Shown here: piece by piece, positions 28,051 to 40,659 of the stretch
How the letters are laid out: each line of letters starts with the position of its first letter
Position numbering within the stretch: position 1 is the stretch's first letter
NCBI RefSeq assembly: GCF_021018895.1
Contig: NC_079387.1
Coordinates: 6,792,083-6,856,082, forward strand
Direction: 5' to 3'
Source of the DNA: Seriola aureovittata
Taxonomy: Eukaryota; Chordata; Actinopteri; Carangiformes; Carangidae
Length of the DNA stretch: 64,000 bases
Program-made: the position numbers and the translations under genes
Notes under the pieces: model-generated
The model's database searches: none
The model's input: the letters and a program-made list of their open reading frames with translations, nothing else
Told to the model about the DNA's origin: nothing

Positions 28051-29997
28051 TGTTATGGCAATAAAATACTGCAGATTAAGTATAGTGTATGTAGTGACAG
28101 TCATGTGGAAAGAAGCTTAAAATCTCATTTTATGTCACAAGCCATCAATCATTAGAAATGATCCCTGAGTAAAGCTGGAAGCCTTTGGATATACAGTGCA
28201 TTCCGTTGTACACAGATGGCTAAAAAAGTAATTATCTTCATAACAGCATCATATCAGCAATTATTGAAAATTATTTGTTTGACATGTAATTCTGCATATA
28301 AATATTCAGAGACATATTGTTTTGCTATGTTCTCCTGTTAATATCTCTGGTACTGTAAGTTGGGATACCAGCAGGTGGAGTATGATGCCAATTATACAGG
28401 CTGATAAAGTTGGAAAATGACAAGAGACAATGTTGTCATGCAAATCAATGAACCTCCCCTCAGAAATCAAACTTAACTAAATTGCAGCAGCCCAAAACAA
28501 AGTTAGCGCTACAATCAATAGAAAACCAATGTACTCTAAGAGTCGCAACACTGGACAAAAAGAATTGAATGTCTCTGAGATTGCAAAGGCTGAGACAAGT
28601 GGAAATCAAATTACCAGTTTGTCTGATTTCCACAAATGACAGAAAAAAACTCAATACTTGGCTTTTTTAACAAGAGGAGGGTCTGCTCTCACTTCTCAAG
28701 ATAGGCCTTTTATCAAGGAGGAATGTAAGCTGTCATTTAGCCCAATATTACTCCACTCAAACAGATACTGCAGCTGTGTAATCTAAGGCGAAGCATAGAA
28801 TTAGGTCTCCAGTCTAATAACAGAAATCACAGATGTTTAAAAGAATAAGAACAGGTCAGTTTTTTTGTTAAACGGCCTCTTGGGTTAAGCCAGTTAAAAT
28901 CTAATGATGATTATAGGATTAGGCTTCAGTGTATTGCTTTAATTATTCTGAGACATCTATCCAACTCCCCAGTGATCCTGTCTGGCCTCCAGGAGAAAGT
29001 TGCCAATCAATGGCAGCAATAACCATCATTTCTTATGCGCAGGAGGTTGAGGAGAGATGTTAGGTGAAACACAAAGACAGGCAAGGTGACAGAGAAAAAC
29101 AGCAGAGAGATGTTTTATTTTGAGAGGAACTAAAAAGAGCAGACTGGCATCTCAATTGTGACAGAAGCGGGAATTGACATACATAAACATAAGTACACAA
29201 AGGTAGTGCAAACATTGCTAGATAGACAGATACATGCAGGCAAAAGCGACGCAGAATGAGGGGGTGTACCCACATAGATTAATCATGCAGTGCAGCCCCA
29301 GGTTAAAACGTGTGATATTTTTGGGTACAGTCCCATTGCTGCCTCCAGGCAATTTGCATAGTATTGAGAGACTACAGCTTCATTTCCCCCTGTGGCTCAG
29401 CTTTGTGAGAGCTGAGCAGTCAAGTGGAATTAAAATAATTTCCGGGACCATTGCTGTTTATGTCCAAACTGCCCTAACCTTATTACAAATGTTACTTATT
29501 TACTTTTCATTTTCTTCATTTTCACTGTTTTTCTTTTTTTTTCTTCGGGGAGTTTTATTTCCCCTAAAGTCCTCTTCCTTAAACCTGAGAGCCAGATTTT
29601 CTTAAATTAAGCAGTGGCCAGCCTTCTCCATGTTTAAATCCTCTTTTGGACTAAAGCTCATTATCATCCACACATATAATCTCTCAAATTGGTACCAAAC
29701 GCCCCAGCTGTTAAAGTGGGCTGCATAATTTGCTAAGGGGGCCTGAAATGAATGTATTATCTTTCAGAGAGAAATATTAAAATGTAGATAATGCAATATA
29801 TTGTATTTAATGTTGAATGCCTGCAGGCAGTTGAGGTTCCAAGACAATGAACAGATAGGGGAAAGCACAACAAATAAAAGGTGAGAAGAAACCAGAAGTA
29901 TTTCAATCACAGAATTTGCATGTACTTAAAAGTTTTTAACCTGTAGTTTTTTACAGCTAAAAATGAGAAAACTTAATTTTGTTTAGTTGTAGTATTT

Positions 29998-30052
29998 ACT
30001 ACTACTACTACTACCACCACTACTACCACTGCTACTACTACAACTATTATTA
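29998..30052. repeat. Imperfect trinucleotide repeat (ACT/ACC)n
   Basis: Eighteen or so triplets of the type ACT with ACC, GCT and ATT variants. The variation shows an ageing repeat. Confidence 0.9.
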
Positions 30053-30210
30053 TGACAGGGAGTAAGCTAATCATTACTTCCTTAGAAACATTTCAAATAA
30101 TTCACGCAAAAGGAACTTGAATGACAAACAAGACAGCTGAGCTCAAGCTCTTATTGTTACATATTTTATGAACAAAAAAATCTCACTCGGCTCTCTTTTT
30201 ACCGGGGTAG

Positions 30211-30224
30211 ATCACCATGGTAAC
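30211..30224 (+). promoter_or_regulatory. X-box-like (RFX family) motif
   Basis: ATCACCATGGTAAC resembles the palindromic RFX site GTTGCCATGGTAAC, with the right half-site perfect. It sits in a stretch of intron 2 (about 30180-30370) that looks unlike neutral AT-rich filler. Function is inference. Confidence 0.25.
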
Positions 30225-33200
30225 CTTCTGTAAGACTGACCTGCTCCGGAGCTGGTTTACTTCAGTGGATTAGATCAAAATCCATCAATTGCCTGACTAC
30301 TGACCAATCAGATGACTGGAAAATCTGAGTTATCATTCCTACAGGATTCTGACAGGGACAAAAAGGGTTTACATTAAGTGAAAAATAATCAGAGCAATAG
30401 ATATTTTAATAGATCAGAAGAATCATTTTGCTGTCTCAAGCCAGAAACAGAGCTTCTAACAAACAGGAGAATAACACGAGAAGACCTTGTGATGATAATT
30501 GGAAATTAAAAATAAATACTCTGCTCCCTTTTCTTAGAAAAATAATCTAAACTGTTTAATATTTCCCATAATTAGAAATGCAACATGGCAATCAGATAGA
30601 CATTAACTACTTTTCTCCTCATCTGTCCTCTCTGCTTTCAAAACAGATACAGTCTTATATTATTTCTATGTGCATCACTTATTCATAATCATTGGTTTAT
30701 CAGACAAAAAAGCAATACCCCATAAAAATATATATATATTAAAAAATATATTATCATAATTCCAGTACCTCAGTATATCCTTAGTCTTACTTTAATATTT
30801 GGAAATTATGTCTAGTGTTTCTACAGCTTTTTATTATATTCCAGTTATTTGACCATATTTTTTTTTACTCATCACTATAACAGAATTTACCTGCAGGTAA
30901 CACTGTTTCATCCTATATCATATTATCAGTGCTTCATTCATAGCTCCGACAATGTAGCTTCTCATTAACATCTCCGCCTCTTTCATGCTTGTAGCCAGAT
31001 AAATAGGTAAACCTAATGTTGACAAAAGCCAGTTGATAACCAGCTCTGTGATACCGGCTGTCCAAGACGGCTGATGATAAGCTCGGTGAAGCCAGTTAAC
31101 CCCACGGGAGCCAGACTAAGTTGAACTCCCTTCATTTTTCAGACCCTTGCTTTTAGTCGCCCTATGATGAAGTTCCGCTAATGGCCTCTAGATGCAGGTA
31201 TCAATTTATTTCACCTGTGTATTGTGATTTTAAAGATTAACATTTCATTATGAGCATAGTAAGGCTAAATGGCAAGTGTGTTTGTAGGCATATCTGCTTG
31301 ATTGACAGGTGTCTCACCCTATTAGTTCCACCCACACTTACACCCCATTTCCTAAATCTGGATTTCACTAAACCCAAATCCAATCATCCCAGGGGCTTCA
31401 TACGCCTATGGGTGACATTTTTCTGCAGATCCATCTTTGATCCACATGCACTGACAGAAGCACTGACAGTGCACTTGAGCTTTACACCTCAACACCTCAA
31501 CCTGCAGCTATACACTGCATCTTCACAGAGCTGAGGCCCTGTACACCCTTTCTGGGCATTTTATCTAAATTGCAGTGGTGTTGTAACATTATTACAGGTC
31601 AGGAAACAGGCCACAGAGACACCATTCCGCTCATAAATCAGGTGATTGATCATCATCCATCTCTCACGGAGGGCTGTGCCATGTGTCTCCAACCCAGAAC
31701 ACATATCCATAGTAACCCTAGTTGTCAAGAGGCCTATCTGGCACACTTGTTGAGTGGCCTCTCTCTCTCTGTCTGAGCAGCGGGAGGGAAAACAACTCCA
31801 TGTGGCAAGCCATTACATTTCTAATATCATGTGTGTGATCAATCTCCCCTGTGGTGCAGTGGAGGCAATCATTCAACATTTGTGGCAGGTATGTGGTATT
31901 GACCGAGGAAAGATGAACCGCAGGTATGCACGGATGTGTGCCTCTGATGCGTGTGTATGTGTGTGACGGAGAGAGAGAGCGCATGAATTTCATCTTTCAG
32001 TTTTCAATCTCAGCTGAAGTTTCCTGGATTTGTCTTAGAAAGGTTTTTACACTTCATTTTGAGCCTTTACATCTCGAACTGTTATCACTGAAAACCTCAA
32101 GTTGACAGCACGTGTATATTAATTTAATGCAATTTTTACCTTCGCAAGAATTATCTGACATTCAGTAGTTTTCATGTGTAACAAACTGAAACAGTAGAAA
32201 GGGTCACCACTGCTGTGCCCCCTCTCTCCCTCAAAGTTCTTACTGACAGCTTCCTGCCATATTCAGCGTCCTTTAATATCAATTACAAAGTCAAGTAGCT
32301 TGCTATAATTGAATTTGTGCTGTGCGCTGATGTCCCCTGTTAGGAATCACTGTCTTGTGCAATTAAGAGGGGCCTCATTATTGGCCAAACTGCGAGTAGC
32401 CCCATTAATGTGGGGGGAAGATTCTATCCTGTAACTGACGTATCAATGTTGACATCCTCCCAGAGTTGTGCATTGTGATGGGTGCAAAGACTGTAAATTT
32501 AATTGACTGTCAGGATGTCCTTGATTCTTCCTCCTGTAAGAACAGAGGGAAGTCCGCGAAGAGAAAGAAAAATAGAAGCTGTGGACCTACTGTAGTGGCA
32601 GTAGATAAATACACAGGGAGAGACGGATGATGAGCAGCTGCACTATAATAGGAACCAAGGTCTTGTTGTGGTGGCGTGTTTTATTTACAGCTGCTCTTCA
32701 TCAGAGTGACAACCTGGGCCCTCGGACCATCCTTAATAGAAACTAGAAGCAGAGAGGGGATTCTGTATTCCATTTCCAAATGGGAACACATGTTGCAGAC
32801 CTTGCTTTTTACATATGCATGAGAGAACAGAATGATGCGTTCACAGTGAGTGAGTATTATGGGTAATGTATTGCTGGAATTACTGGGAGACTGTGGAAAG
32901 GTAAGCATCATTTGTCTGGGGACTCATCAATGTCTGGTGAAGAAATAGGGACTAATGACTGTGCAGCAGAGGGGAGGGGAGAGGCTAAATTTGTCTCAAT
33001 CAATGTCACAGAATATGATCATGAATCTACAACTGTCATCAGTGTTCACCGGGGGGACATGTGTTAACAGTTTTGTTAAGGGGCGACTTTAAGTGAATAT
33101 AAAATAGAAATCTTTTATGCAATGCAGTACCTAACTGTAAATGCTGAGGCAACCAGTTGGTGGATGGAAAAGCTGAAAAGCTGCTTGTTTTTGAAAATGA

Positions 33201-34211
33201 TATGACTGTTGTGAAAAGATTGAGCTATTGTCCCTGCAGTGTCCAATGGTCGGTGACTAACAGCAACGCTGTCCCTGGTTTGCCTCATTAGAAATCAACC
33301 ATGATCAATAAAAACGCCTGACAGCCCCTTTTTTTTTTTAAAGAAGAGTTTCCTAACTGCTGTGTTGATATGGGACACAAAAAGATCTTTTCTGATTTCT
33401 TACGTATCAAATGAGTGTTAAAATGATCAAGCTGGCACTGAGAGGAAATTCACTGAATATTATTCAGCTTTTCTCAAAGAAGAAAGCTGGTTCATCCAAG
33501 AGCTCAAATGCTGGCCTTGTGGTCACCGTAACAAACAGACAGCAGGTCCAATCCTCAAGACACCATGTGCGTCATCAATAGACCTGCTGTAAAACTGCTC
33601 CTAGGCAAGAGGCATCACAGTAAATCACTGCGGATAACAGAAACTCCTGATGCCTAGGAAGTAGTGGTAGCTGCATTGGGTACATCTGAATACCAAAAAT
33701 AATTAGACATAGCAGAGTTCAGGCATAATGCAGATGAATGGTGATGCCATTGAAATATTTAAAAAAACTACTAAAGTATTTAGGTAATGTTCAGACTGTT
33801 TAGTCATTTTTGCAATGTGTGCACATGCCCTTTTTATTTTACTCTGTATTCAGGTCTGCCAAAAGTCGTTCTCAGTACCCTCCAAAGCTCCTTCTAACTC
33901 TGATTGTAATCCATGTTCAAAGGTAAAAAAAGAATAAATGCATAGTTATTACTTTAGAGAGTCTAAAGTGAGACCTTACATGAACTCAAGTTTCTATTTC
34001 ATATCACATAAAATGCAGCTCTGTGGTGCACAGAAAGAGGATTCTGCTCCATTCAGCTCACTGCCAAGTAACCAAACGGGCACATGCAGGGATTTCTCAC
34101 ACGGCTCCTCCAAGCATCTATTGTGTAGTACGCTACAAGTGGCCAACAAGGGAGCTTATTGTGTGTTTAAGACAATAACAGCACCACAGCCCATTTTCAG
34201 AGTGCAGGACC

Positions 34212-34226
34212 TTTTTTTTTTTTTTT
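34212..34226. repeat. Poly-T tract (15)
   Basis: Fifteen T followed by AAA; no element body recognised beside it. Confidence 0.85.
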
Positions 34227-37115
34227 AAATGACCAAGGACAAAAAAGCGAGATAGAAAGAGAGCAACAAAGCTAGAGTTTGTCCATGGATCACTCACATC
34301 CAGAAAAAGATCTAATTCACTTTTCATGAGAGAATTGACCAGACAGATTTCTTAATTTTCGTAATTTTGCAATGCACATACAATTTTTGCCAAAAGGTAG
34401 GATATGCAAAACTCCAAACATATTTTTTCAAGCATATTTTTACCATTTAATGCCAGCAGTGCTCTATAGAAGGAAGCACACCATTGTCAAGTGCCTTGAT
34501 GAAGGCCAGTTTAGACAGTAGTTGTGTCACTTTCCACATGCAGATTTGCAGACAAGCCCATTTCGCTGATCAAACAACACTGATTTACAAGCAACTGGGA
34601 TTTGAAATTCCTGCTGTAACCAGTAAGATTAAAACTATGCACAGATACAATGCTACTGGAGAAAAAGAATCCCTCCAAGCTACATGAAATCAGATATTAT
34701 ATAATATCAGTCATGATCAAAAAGCACTCATCATTTTGCACTGAAATTGACATGGACAATAGCCTCATTAAACCAGAATGCAATGCAGCTACAAGACGCT
34801 TCACATTGGACAAATGGCATAGAGTTCAGACAGAAAATAACTTCTGGAGTGAATTGTACATCACGGATTGACCATCATCGACTGATAATATCCAGCAGTG
34901 TAAGAGCATCCAAGTATGGGGTCTTACTTTAACATCTAACTTGATGTGCTGCATTAAGCAGAAATATATGTAATTATTCTGTTCGCCCAACCATTCAGGC
35001 CATATCAGCATTCTGACAAAGAGGAACCACAGCAGAGGACAAATGGATACGTTCTCCTACATATGCATGCTGAGGATTAGTATGGCAGATATGCATTGTA
35101 TGTATTTGCACCGTTCCACCCCGAGTACAAATGCAGACAAAGCATTACTCAAAGAGGAGGGTTTGAATTTAATCATCTACAGATAATAGCAGGGCACATG
35201 CAGCACTGTGCAGGGGTTTCCAGAGTTTGTGTGTGTTTATTTGTGTGTGTGAGTGTGAGCCCAGTGAAAGGGAAAGAGAGTGAGATAGTGGATTCATTGT
35301 CCCTGAGGGAGTCAATCAAGTCATTACATTTCTGTTAATGGGCTGACACTTATAGGTTTGATATTCTTTAGTCAATTTCTTTTAACAAAGGTACAAACAA
35401 ACAGCACTACATGTTTAAAGAGTTTTGAGCAACAATTTCAACTGGAGCCCCATATTTTTTCCAGACAACATTAGAATGGAATAATTTGGCTCTGATATAG
35501 AAAATACAAACATTACAAGTAAAACTTTAGCAGCTGGTAGACCCGACCGAAGCATCAATTGTCACATATTGCAGGTAGTGACAAAGTTTAATTTTAGAAA
35601 GCCATATTGCAATTGAAGTTTAGGGTTTTATACATATGAGACTATAAGTCTGATTTTATCCAATCGAATAAATATATGACCAAACAAATTGCAGTTTTTT
35701 CTCAGAAACAGAAATTAGGAACCCTAATCCCAGAAAAACATTTCTTTGAAAATATACCTGCTATGATACCAGGATACTCACCTTCCAACCCCCACTGCTT
35801 TTTGCCATTCCATAAAAATCAAAGCAATGCCATTTCAAACTGGCTTTCATTGCCTAGAATCCCTTTTTACAGTGGTGTTCTAACTTGCAACCAGCATGGT
35901 TTCTAATAAAGCTGTACAATCTAAAAGAGAAAGAACAAAGGACAGGGGTCTGGCTCGAATGGGGTGTTCATTTATCAGTGGACACGTTTCAAATCCTTGC
36001 TCCAGGCAATGGCTCGTGAAGCATCCGAGGAGATAGCCCATAGGGACTTCTGCTGGAAAAGCAGAAAGCCCTTTGATGAGCCTTGGGCCATTCCTGCACC
36101 TGTGTCTAATATGCATGGGTAAAAACCCAGACGCAAGCAGCCTCTGGGAAGTGAAAAAACAGACTGGCAAAAGACTTCCTGTATGTTCCATATTAGCCAA
36201 TGTAGTTGTTCCTTGAGCCTCCTGTAGAAATTATTCTTCAGTCCACAGAGGTATGTGGTACTGGTGCAACTAGCGATACATGGATCCAGAAAGTAACTCA
36301 CTCATATACTCATTAAGTTGTTCACTCACTCACCCAAATTTTGCCCTTGCACATAGGAGGCCGATTTAAGCATGGGAATGTTAATACCCATCACTGAATC
36401 ATCAATCACTCAATCATTGGCTCCCCTCTTTCTGCACTACTACGGTACTAAGGAACTCAGTAGTCGTCAGTGCATTTAATGGCTATGTTTGCCAATATTA
36501 AAAACCAAGCTAAGTAACTCAAGTCTGCACTATTAAAAAGGAGATTCAAGCCAAATAATGAAGATAAAACAGATTAATAATGGGACCACCACCTCTAGTT
36601 TATAGGTCTCTTGTTATGTGATTAAGCGGCATGTTGCAAACCCTTCAAGAATAAACAACTCAGCGTTCCTATGATAATCTACAATGAATTAAACAAGATT
36701 ATACCATGCAACTGATCAGCAAAGATCCACAATGACATATTCGATCATCACTCACTGCACTTCAAATTGAATTTCTGAGTGTCTGTGGACTTAAAAATCA
36801 AGCTGTTAAAAGATAGGACAGCTCTGTTTTTCATCGTAACTGGTTGGAGTCTCCAAGTACAGCAGCACAAGGCCATGTGATCCCTCTGCTGTTAACTTAA
36901 AATGATTTGTGCTTTCAGGCCAAAAAAAACAGAAGAGCCTTGAAATCTTGGCAGGTTCCAGGGAATCAAACGTCTGTACCAATTAATATAGCTGTTGTAA
37001 ATATTTTGGATACTGTGAGTACAATAGAAACTTGCTTACTTTTTTCCTCTGTTTTCAGAATTGTCTTTCATTAGAACAGAAGTTACAGTAGTTGCAGTAA
37101 AAAGACAAGACTTAC

Positions 37116-37209
37116 CTGAGCCTCTCTTTGACACCACTTTCAGGCAATGGACCACAACGGCATGAAGCAGGATCAGAAGAGGAATGGGAGCTTTCATTTT
37201 TTACCAGTC
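37116..37209 (-). CDS. il1rapl1a: First coding exon of il1rapl1 (probably the a-paralogue): signal peptide
   Basis: IL1RAPL1 is a single-pass synaptic membrane protein with three extracellular Ig domains and a cytoplasmic TIR domain; it organises synapses through trans-synaptic partners. On the minus strand a pyrimidine-rich acceptor (tttccttgtag) precedes 12 nt of 5' UTR, then ATG at 37197-37195, 27 codons plus one base, and a donor CTCAG|GTAAGTC (intron begins 37115). The peptide begins MKAPIPLLILLHAVVVHC and ends LKVVSKRGS. It has one lysine, then a hydrophobic core: a signal peptide. From memory, human IL1RAPL1 starts MKAPIP and carries LKVVTKRGS at the matching place; the fish a-form has VVVHCLKVVSKRGS. 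An in-frame TAA lies two codons before the ATG and position -3 is A, which fix the start. The exon leaves in phase 1 (G|), as expected for a next codon starting with G. Only this fragment of the roughly 700-residue protein is in the window. Confidence 0.9.
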
Positions 37210-37734
37210 CTACAAGGAAACAAAAGCTTGCATTATTACGCCGTACTGAGGCAAACTGTGAATACACTGAAACCATCCAAAACATCAAAAAAGAGTGATA
37301 ATGATTTTGGCAGTAGATGCTTGATCAAAGCTTGAAAATATACAGTATATATAAAAAAACTTGAGTTCTGAGCCAATAATAAGAACTTTTACAAGCCCTA
37401 AGGTCAGATGGAAAAAATCCTGCACCTCAATGTGCAAATTCTGCTCTCCAAAGCATTTGTCTGCCTGCTTTATTTATACCAATGTCTCTTCAGGGACTTA
37501 CTGTATAATGAGGGCAAGGCTGTTGATGATACAAATGTCAAGACGCATTTCTATCAAGGCAAACCTGAGTTTGCTGCGATAACACTAATCCAACTTCTCT
37601 CACAAACCAACATGACATGCTGCTATCATAGCTGCTGTGATTATTAATAACACTATTACACACATATGCATCACTATTATTACTATCATTATCACAAACA
37701 GTCTGTCATGAATGCAACAGTATGCACAGCTGTT

Positions 37735-37940
37735 CCCCCTCTCTCTTTCTTTTCCTTTCCCTCCTTTCTCTCTCCTCAACCCATCCAGATTGAGACAGAC
37801 GGGGTGGGTCTACCTCCCCGTCGGTCTGTGTAGACCCACTCTGAGTCCGGTTCTGTCTGAGGTTTTTCTCTCAACTGTCACAAAATGCTTGCTCATAGTG
37901 GGAACTGTTGGGCTTCTCTCTATAATATTGTAAGGTTTTG
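37735..37940 (+). repeat. Dispersed teleost repeat relic with the 'gtgcttgctcata' signature
   Basis: After a pyrimidine tract (37735-37780) the sequence reads through ctgagtccggttctg, gaggttttt, actgtcac, a near copy of agtgcttgctcata, then ctgttgggcttctctctat and aatattgtaagg. This block order is one I recall from an abundant interspersed repeat in teleost genomes. A conserved internal stretch of about 25 bases between gaggttt and actgtc seems to be missing. I recall the family as linked to 3' ends of non-LTR elements, but I cannot assign its class with confidence. Confidence 0.6.
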
Positions 37941-38049
37941 AGCTCACTCTTTAGTGACACACTCTGAGCACAAGCCCAGTCAAACATTGGATCCATTGAT
38001 ATCAGCTCATATCTTGGCCAATAAGTAACACGAATCTTCAGTAGAGATA

Positions 38050-38830
38050 TGTCAAAGAAGGGTTAGGGTTCATTGCAGCCATCTACAGCTCTTGCTTATT
38101 ATTGGGTCTCTCTACCTTTAGTCTGTCCTTTAGCAAGCAGAATAGAGCTCATTTGGACTGAGATCAGGTGACTGACTAGTGGAGGATATTCCACCTCTTT
38201 ACTCTGAAAAGCTCTCCGGATGATTTGGCCATATGTTTAGGGTCGATGTCCTGCTGAATTATGAAATGTTGCCCAATGACTTTTGATGGATTTGGCTGAA
38301 AGTGAGCACACAGAATACTTGGAATGAACCACCAGCATGTTAGACAGACAAGGTGGAGGCTTTAGACACGGAAATCATTTTCAAAGAGGTTGATTTTGAT
38401 CTCATCAGTGCAGAGAACTTTGTTCCAGAACTCTACCGATTACTTTTTGTATGTTTTAGTGAACAGCAGCCTGTTCTTTCTGTTTGCATCTTTTCACTTG
38501 CTCACTTCTTTACTTCTCATATTGACAGAAAACTTCACCTCAATCTAAATGACAAGTCACAACAACTCTGAGCCACATGTTAGCATGAAATAACATTGAA
38601 ACAACACATAACTGCCCAACCAACATTTAGCAGTCACGTGTCCAACGTCTTTTGAACCCTTGTAGTTTGGGCACCTTGTGTTAAAAGAGCAGTATCTCCA
38701 ACACAATTCTTTAAATAATGATGTAACCCTAAGTAAATTAAAGCCGTATTTGAAATTCAGTGCTCTGAAACAGAGATCTTGAAGAACGAAAAATGTGTAA
38801 CTGCCCAATATACTTACATTCTGGACTGTA
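38050..38830 (-). mobile_element. Tc1/mariner-like transposon relic
   Basis: The minus strand encodes a decayed Tc1-type transposase end. At 38174-38145 it reads QSPDLSPNEL, matching the family block QSPDLNPIE that carries the third catalytic acidic residue of the DDE triad, here still E. Flanking plus-strand phrases (aggatattccac, gtttagggtcgatgtcctg, ttgattttgatctcatc, gtgcagagaact) match the order seen in fish Tc1 copies. Frameshifts and stops break the frame, and about half of a typical 1.2-1.6 kb element is absent. The right edge near ggactgta at about 38823-38830 looks like a terminal-repeat end. It lies in intron 1 and is inactive. Confidence 0.75.
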
Positions 38831-40659
38831 CATATTGTTTATTCCTATTTTGGGGCAATACAAGCTTTAAATTATACTTTTGTCTGGACAATATCTTTGT
38901 CAGCCTTGGAATAAATATTAGTTGAACGTTTCACCAACAAGATGAAGCCATTTCCTAGTAACCGGTGAAATTAGTTCTACCTATTGGTAGTGATTAAGGA
39001 AAATAATAATGCTGCAGTATAACAACCATGTGCTTTATCTGAGTAATGCACACCATCAAGCCAATCAGATATGAGAATAAACTGTCGCAGAAAAAAATCT
39101 CACTGCAGTCAAACTTTATCTAATATAAAATTAGTCTGAAGTTCATTTAAGTTAACAGTGATTACTCAGGTTTTGCCTGCAGCTAATAATATTCCTCAGT
39201 GATGCACTTGCTCGTTGATGCCATCCATGAAACTGTAAAATTCCTGTTTTTGTTTGGCTAATAATTGTTCCCCTTGCTAGAAGCAAAAGTGCCATTTCTG
39301 CTATGGCTTGACAAGATGCCAGTGTAGGCTACAAGGATTCTTCCACTGGCATTTCAGTCACGACAAAGATGCTTCACATAGATTCCACAAAGCTGCATCA
39401 GAAAAGCTTTGAGGGGAAACCCTGAAAAGCCACAATAACCCTTGAGACACTCACAGAGGCATGCGAAACTGGCCAGGAGCCAAAGATGGCGACATTGCCG
39501 TGTTCTCCTTGTCAAAAGGCCTATTGTCGTCAGCCGTTGCTTCCTGCAACCAATGCCACCTCAGAAAAGCTACACGGCACCACACAAAAATCTTATCTTT
39601 TTAATTAGTTTTCCATGTTGGGCGCAAACTCTGCAACAAAGCTGTGGTCTCCTCCTTTGGTTTGAACACAGAGGAAACGACTGAATCACCAGTTCTGCGG
39701 TATCCCTCCAGCTCACGGTGATATCTTGGACTGCTACACATCAAAGCAAACACTAGTTATCACTGAAAAGGTTAAAAAAGTGCTCTTGCTTCATATGTTG
39801 TGCCTGTATGTGTGCACAGAACAAAAACTGTGGATTATGGGATTAAATATATTAAAGAAACACCCATGAAAACATGACATCGTGTTTTGCAATAAGCTTG
39901 TTGAAAGGAAAATGGCTCCATAAGTGAGGTTTCATAAAGCCGTTTTCAAGGACACTGATCGCACAGTTTTTTCTCCTCCTAAGGTTAAATATAAATATAT
40001 TGTTTGTGTGTTTTTCACAGGCATAGATTATGGTAAGGGTACGGAATTGAATGTTAACAATCCAACCAAAATAGAAAATCATAAAAAGCCAAACAAACAG
40101 AACAAAGTAATACATGGTAAATACAGGTAAAGGGAAACTCTACATATAAATAATGTGCCACACTGCAGCTGTCAATCAATGTACAAAGCTAGTGCAAAGA
40201 AATGGATCCTGTGCAATGGCAATTTTGTAGCAAAATGCAAAAAGAGCAACAAAACACTGAGGTTACTCAGAAGAAAAAGGGTTAGGCAACATCAGCTACA
40301 TACTACAGCGAACAGAACAAAATATCACACTGGACTCAGTGTTTATCATTTAAAAAAGATATTCAGAGTTCACTAAAGGCTCTCTACTAATTATAATTTC
40401 AATCATTGATTAATCTGCCAATTATTTTGTTTAGTAATCAAATACTAAATATATTTTGTTGATAAAATGTCACAAAATAATGAAAACAATTCCCATCACA
40501 ATTTTCTAAATGGAAAGGGGACCTAATATGCTGCAAGAAGGGATATCTTGGTATTTTTTTCTTAAAACATGGCTTAACACAATAGATGCTTAATCAACTA
40601 ACTGTCAGTAGAGCAGGGGTAGGTGAGGTGAGCGGTATTTGAGCATTCACTGGTGGTGG

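Larger units (their letters stand above)
1..37115 (-). other. il1rapl1a: 5' part of intron 2 of il1rapl1
   Basis: Everything below the donor at 37115 is read as intron 2. I looked for the next exon, which should open an Ig domain with a conserved cysteine-rich start, and did not find it on the minus strand. Intron 2 is therefore longer than 37 kb here, consistent with the megabase-scale gene known in mammals. Open frames of up to 169 codons occur (9739-10248 plus; 12236-12745 minus), but they lack recognisable domains and splice context. Microsatellites, Tc1 and other repeat relics are listed separately. Large parts (5531-13490, 19311-27950, 30060-37115) hold only AT-rich sequence in which I see no gene. 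Confidence 0.75.
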
